64,000 bases of DNA from Ifrita kowaldi (Eukaryota; Chordata; Aves; Passeriformes; Cinclosomatidae), in the NCBI GenBank assembly GCA_013398055.1, contig VZRS01002411.1, positions 441,529-505,528 of the forward strand, given 5' to 3'. The stretch's first letter is position 1; every line of letters starts with the position of its first letter. The notes below the pieces were generated by a model. The model did not search any database, was not told the DNA's origin, and was given only the letters and a program-made list of their open reading frames with translations. Below, in pieces: positions 61,301 through 64,000 of this stretch. The position numbers were made by a program, and so were the translations under genes.

Positions 61301-63532
61301 GTCCCAGAGTCCTAAAATTACAGTGCACTCGCCTTTTCAGAAAAGCACAAAAAAAAGCAAAATTCAGGAAAAGATTTTAGACTCTCCTCAGCCAGATGTC
61401 AGAGATACAAAAAGAGAAATGCAGACATTTACAGCTGGGCCATTGTCAAATTAAATAATGCAATAGCAATGTTATAAAAATCAACTGTATGATTATTCAT
61501 GAAATAAGGTGATTAAAATCAGAGTTATTTCTTCTCCAGCTCTCCTAAATATGACAGGGAAATCATGCAGAAAGAGGCCCAAGTCAAAGCTTTCAAGCTG
61601 AGCAGCTCTGAGTTTTGAGGAAGCTGACTTGCAGTGCGCAGGTGAGAGTGATGTTAAGGAAAGGCTGGGTTTTTAATATGTTATTCACTAACATTAGTCC
61701 AGGGACTATGAAAGTGAAAGAGGTAGTGGTTATTTAATGGGAGCACTGTGGTATCTATGGTAAATAAGCAGGCCTTGCTGTTTGAGGCATGCTTGGTCAC
61801 ATGCCATGGAGATTTCTCCTGCTCCCAGATCCTGCTGCCTCCTCCTCTGCACACTAACAGAGATGATGTGGGAAACGCCTCCCTACCATGTCAAATAAAG
61901 CCTTTGCCTAGGGAGCCTCCTGTGGACATCACTGGTCTAGAGATGGACGCAATCTCCTCCCGTGTGCTGGGGCTGCTGCTGGAGCAGCGCACCTGCTTCT
62001 TGTCCCTGACACTTGGGCCTGTTTCTTTGGTTGCTCACTGTGACAGGCCCAGTGCTCCCCTGGATTAGTGGCAGCAGAAGACACGATTAGAGAGCAGCAG
62101 GATGCCACACTGGGATTGTTGTCTTCCTACTGGCATGTGTGACCTCCCAGGCCCTGTCTCATCACTCCCCTCATCCTCACTGCAGGACTGCAGGTGGAGG
62201 TGAGCAGCATTCCTCTTGGTCTAATTTCACAACAAAGATTTCAAAACGTGGGTTTGGTGCTAGAAAAGGAACATTTTTATATACCTTAGCTTTATAACAC
62301 GTTGTGGCCATCATGATTTACCTTTAGGTAGAAAACAGTATTGATTTCCTAAGAAGCTCTTTTCTTTTAGTTCAAAATACATTATTTGCTTATCAACTGC
62401 AATACTTGCAATGTGCTTCTGGGGAGAGGAACTAGTTCCTCTGAAGTCTATGGCACAGTTTTTCTAGTTAATATTTTGGTAAATTAGCTCAGTCATATCA
62501 AAGTATTAGATGTCTTTTGTGATTGGAGCTTGGTGTAGATATCCACCCTTCCATTTTACAATTATCTGATTACTTTTTTAAAAATTGGTGCATTATACAA
62601 AGCACGCTAAGTCCTCATCAAGAATCAAGTCATCAAGAAATTGTTTCATCTTGTATGGTTCACATATGATTTACTTGAGGCAAAGCTGAATTATCATAGA
62701 GGAAAACAAAACACATTAGGGAAGATTTTAATTAATGGTAAAAAATATTGGGGGCTGGCCAAATACTACTTCCACCATATTGATTGTAATTGTAAGCCAC
62801 GGTGAATAAGGAAAACATGTTGGCTGTGTAAACAGTTAAGAGGAGAGGAGAAGATGAGGAGGAGGAGAAGGAGGAGGGGGAGTGAAGGGGGAGGAGGAGG
62901 AGAAAGAAGTGGTAAAGGAGGAGGAGGAGAATTGGTCTTCAGAAACCACCTCAGCCATATCCTGAGACCATAAGTTTAACAAAGCATTTCTCATCCCAAA
63001 ATAGCAAAGTAAGATGCTGTTCCCCATTTTATGGAAGGAAGGTTGTCCTACAAGTAGAGAAACAGTTTTGGCCTTCTAAGCTTGGTCTGCAGCCTGGTGA
63101 TTTCTCCTCTAGCTCTTGTCCTTCCATAATATTCATTTTATATTAGATTTCTTTTTCCTGGCTTGATTTTCACTTGTTTCATGAGATAAAAGTTGGAGGA
63201 AAGCAGTTTCTGAATCACTGCCTAGTTTTTGGGGACAGACCGAAACTCTGCACTGAATTTCAGAGCTGCTGAAGTCCATCATGGATTTCAAGGTCTGGGG
63301 CTGGAAGTTCAGGACCCAATGTGAAGTCTGAGCCTTATTTAACAGGCAGGCCAGGCCGATGCCACTCCCACTGCCAGTGCCTTACCTGGTCTTGCAAGGA
63401 CAAGGTGGAGAAGGCTGGGACACTTTTGGCCCACTTGATGCTCATGAACAGAAGTCTGGCTGCTGACTCGCAGACGGATTCCGTGGCCACTTCGTAGAGA
63501 TACATAGGGGTACCGTTGACTTCATGTGGGTA
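55206..63532 (-). CDS. NR2E1: NR2E1 (TLX), orphan nuclear receptor; last five coding exons, 5' end outside window
   Basis: Minus-strand coding exons at 63386-63532, 58568-58664, 58033-58182, 57660-57765 and 55206-55368 join in phase and encode about 220 residues, roughly positions 166-385 of a 385-residue receptor. They cover most of the ligand-binding domain. Visible landmarks are the signature helix 3-5 region (FMSIKWAKSVPAFSTLSLQD, then QLMLLEDAWRELFVLGIAQW) and the C-terminus RLLSDMYKSSDI. The text is nearly identical to the mammalian protein, as expected for this slowly evolving gene. The two-zinc-finger DNA-binding domain lies to the right of the window. By family knowledge, it is a transcriptional repressor, acting with atrophin and LSD1-type corepressors, that maintains neural stem cells and retinal progenitors. 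It converges on SNX3, as in other vertebrates. Confidence 0.98.
55369..57659 (-). other. NR2E1: NR2E1 last intron
   Basis: A 2.3-kb intron whose only recognised repeat is a CR1 fragment (57039-57505) in the opposite (plus) orientation. Confidence 0.85.
57039..57505 (+). mobile_element. CR1 LINE 3'-end fragment
   Basis: About 0.47 kb, plus orientation. Typical CR1 blocks are AAGGTGCTGGAGCACACCCA, a translated LFSLKKRRLRRDFITVYLKG segment, and a 3' end reading AACTGGATGATTTTAAGGGT followed by CCTTTCCAACATTTTCTATGGTTCTA. An AAGGGTCTAGAGC segment occurs twice, about 29 bp apart. Confidence 0.93.
57660..57765 (-). CDS. NR2E1: NR2E1 coding exon, LBD helices 8-9
   Basis: 106 nt, acceptor CTTTCCAG, donor ATACCAG|GTCAGT. 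It encodes VPTHSGSELRSFRNAAAIAA, LQDEAQLTLNSYIHT and a split arginine codon. Phase 1 in, phase 2 out. Confidence 0.97.
58033..58182 (-). CDS. NR2E1: NR2E1 coding exon, mid LBD
   Basis: 150 nt, acceptor CTGTTTCAG, donor AAAGCTG|GTAAGC. It encodes GMNGDNTDSQKLNKIISEIQ, ALQEVVARFRQLRLDATEFA and CLKCIVTFKA. Phase 1 on both sides. Confidence 0.97.
58183..58567 (-). promoter_or_regulatory. Short NR2E1 intron with paired octamer motifs
   Basis: A 385-bp AT-rich intron. It contains two identical ATTTGCATTTAAAT segments, each holding a perfect POU octamer (ATTTGCAT at 58370-58377 and 58422-58429), plus a SOX-like ACAATG at 58385-58390. An enhancer function is inferred only from the motifs. Confidence 0.4.
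58568..58664 (-). CDS. NR2E1: NR2E1 coding exon, LBD helix 4-5 region
   Basis: 97 nt, acceptor TATGACAG, donor GTATCTG|GTAAGA. It encodes LMLLEDAWRELFVLGIAQWA and IPVDANTLLAVS. Phase 0 in, phase 1 out. Confidence 0.97.
60055..60320 (+). mobile_element. CR1 LINE 3'-end fragment
   Basis: Plus-orientation CR1 text: GGACACGAGACAATGGGCAG, then GGAAATTCCACCTGAATATG, GAGCACTGGAACAGGTTGCC, and the terminal CCCTTCCAACCTGACCCCTC followed by CTGTGATTCCATGA. Confidence 0.92.
62839..62931 (+). repeat. GGA/GGAGAA-rich purine tract
   Basis: About 90 bp, nearly all purine on the plus strand, built from GGA and GAGGAG units. It lies about 450 bp from an NR2E1 exon and can in principle form triplex or G-rich structures. 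Confidence 0.88.
63386..63532 (-). CDS. NR2E1: NR2E1 coding exon, ligand-binding domain start
   Basis: 147 nt, acceptor TTTTTGACATTAG, donor GACCAG|GTAAGG. It encodes YPHEVNGTPMYLYEVATESV, CESAARLLFMSIKWAKSVPA and FSTLSLQDQ. Phase 0 on both sides. Confidence 0.97.
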
Positions 63533-64000
63533 CTAATGTCAAAAAGAAAATAAAGCCATTTCATACAGTGTCACCAAGGCAGCCTGGTCTTCCTCTCCCC
63601 TACATTCAGTGCTCCTGCTCATGCCCATACAGAGTGTGCACTCTCTTGTTCTGCAAGCAGAGGGCATTGCTTGCGGTGGGCTCACTCCAAACTGCTCCTT
63701 GCTGCTTCTCCGTGTGGATGAGCTGTGCTAAAGAAACTGTTCAGAGCAGGAGGTTGAAAGGAGAATGAAATTATTACATCGGGGGGGCAGTGCGTGTGTG
63801 TGTGTGTGAAATATACCAAAATTATGTCATGCTTTACTGGGTTACACAATAGCACACCTCTGATAGCAGGGTTACAAGAATAAAAAATTTGATTAACAAT
63901 ATGTAGTTTGTACCCGTGCTTCAGAAGCTGATTTAGCATTCCAGCCCTGCTCAGCAAAGCAGTAAATATTCATTTAGCCTAAACATTCATCTTGCCCCTG
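63533..64000 (-). other. NR2E1: NR2E1 intron, partial at window edge
   Basis: Intronic sequence with a G run plus (TG)n at about 63781-63808. No further NR2E1 exon is recognisable before the right edge. Confidence 0.8.

Larger units (their letters stand above)
58665..63385 (-). other. NR2E1: NR2E1 intron upstream of the LBD helix 4-5 exon
   Basis: A 4.7-kb intron with one CR1 fragment (60055-60320) and a GGA-rich tract (62839-62931). No other gene is supported. Confidence 0.85.

Noticed and set aside
61748..62068. A 106-codon plus-strand open frame in an NR2E1 intron
   Set aside because: No recognisable domain and no promoter or splice context. Probably chance in a locally GC-richer patch.
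1..64000. CRISPR arrays, operons, phage or other prokaryotic systems
   Set aside because: No regularly spaced direct repeats, no dense long open frames, and clear GT-AG introns with vertebrate genes throughout.

Overview
The window is vertebrate nuclear DNA, almost certainly from a bird and probably a songbird (Passeriformes). Three split genes with GT-AG introns are present. The recognisable repeats are avian CR1 LINEs plus one tRNA-Ile-derived SINE with a CR1-like tail, which matches the passerine TguSINE1 type. The gene order AFG1L - SNX3 - NR2E1, with AFG1L and NR2E1 on one strand and SNX3 on the other, is the conserved order of human chromosome 6q21.

Layout. Positions 1-26,405, minus strand: the 5' seven coding exons of AFG1L (LACE1), a mitochondrial AAA+ ATPase. 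Its last exons lie beyond the left edge. Its promoter is a CpG island at about 25.85-26.52 kb. Positions 26.5-32.9 kb: a gene-free spacer with an inverted pair of CR1 fragments, a CR1-X-like fragment, simple repeats and one unresolved poly-A tract. Positions 32.95-50.97 kb, plus strand: complete SNX3 (sorting nexin 3), four constitutive coding exons giving 162 residues, with a CpG-island promoter and a poly(A) signal. Positions 51.0-53.9 kb: the spacer between the convergent SNX3 and NR2E1 genes. Positions 53.9-64.0 kb, minus strand: the 3' part of NR2E1 (TLX, an orphan nuclear receptor), namely the last five coding exons (most of the ligand-binding domain) and a long 3' UTR. Its DNA-binding-domain exons lie beyond the right edge.

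The three genes do not form a pathway: mitochondrial quality control, endosome-to-Golgi retrieval, and neural stem-cell transcription. Exon boundaries were set by hand from splice consensus, reading phase and remembered vertebrate orthologues. All phases agree except at AFG1L exon 1, which contains an unresolved base (N). No bacterial, viral or CRISPR-type system is present. The main candidates for something undescribed are a frame-preserving cryptic exon in SNX3 intron 1 (40.75-40.91 kb), paired ZNF143-type motifs in the SNX3 promoter, a paired octamer/SOX block in an NR2E1 intron, and a tandem duplication in the NR2E1 3' UTR.
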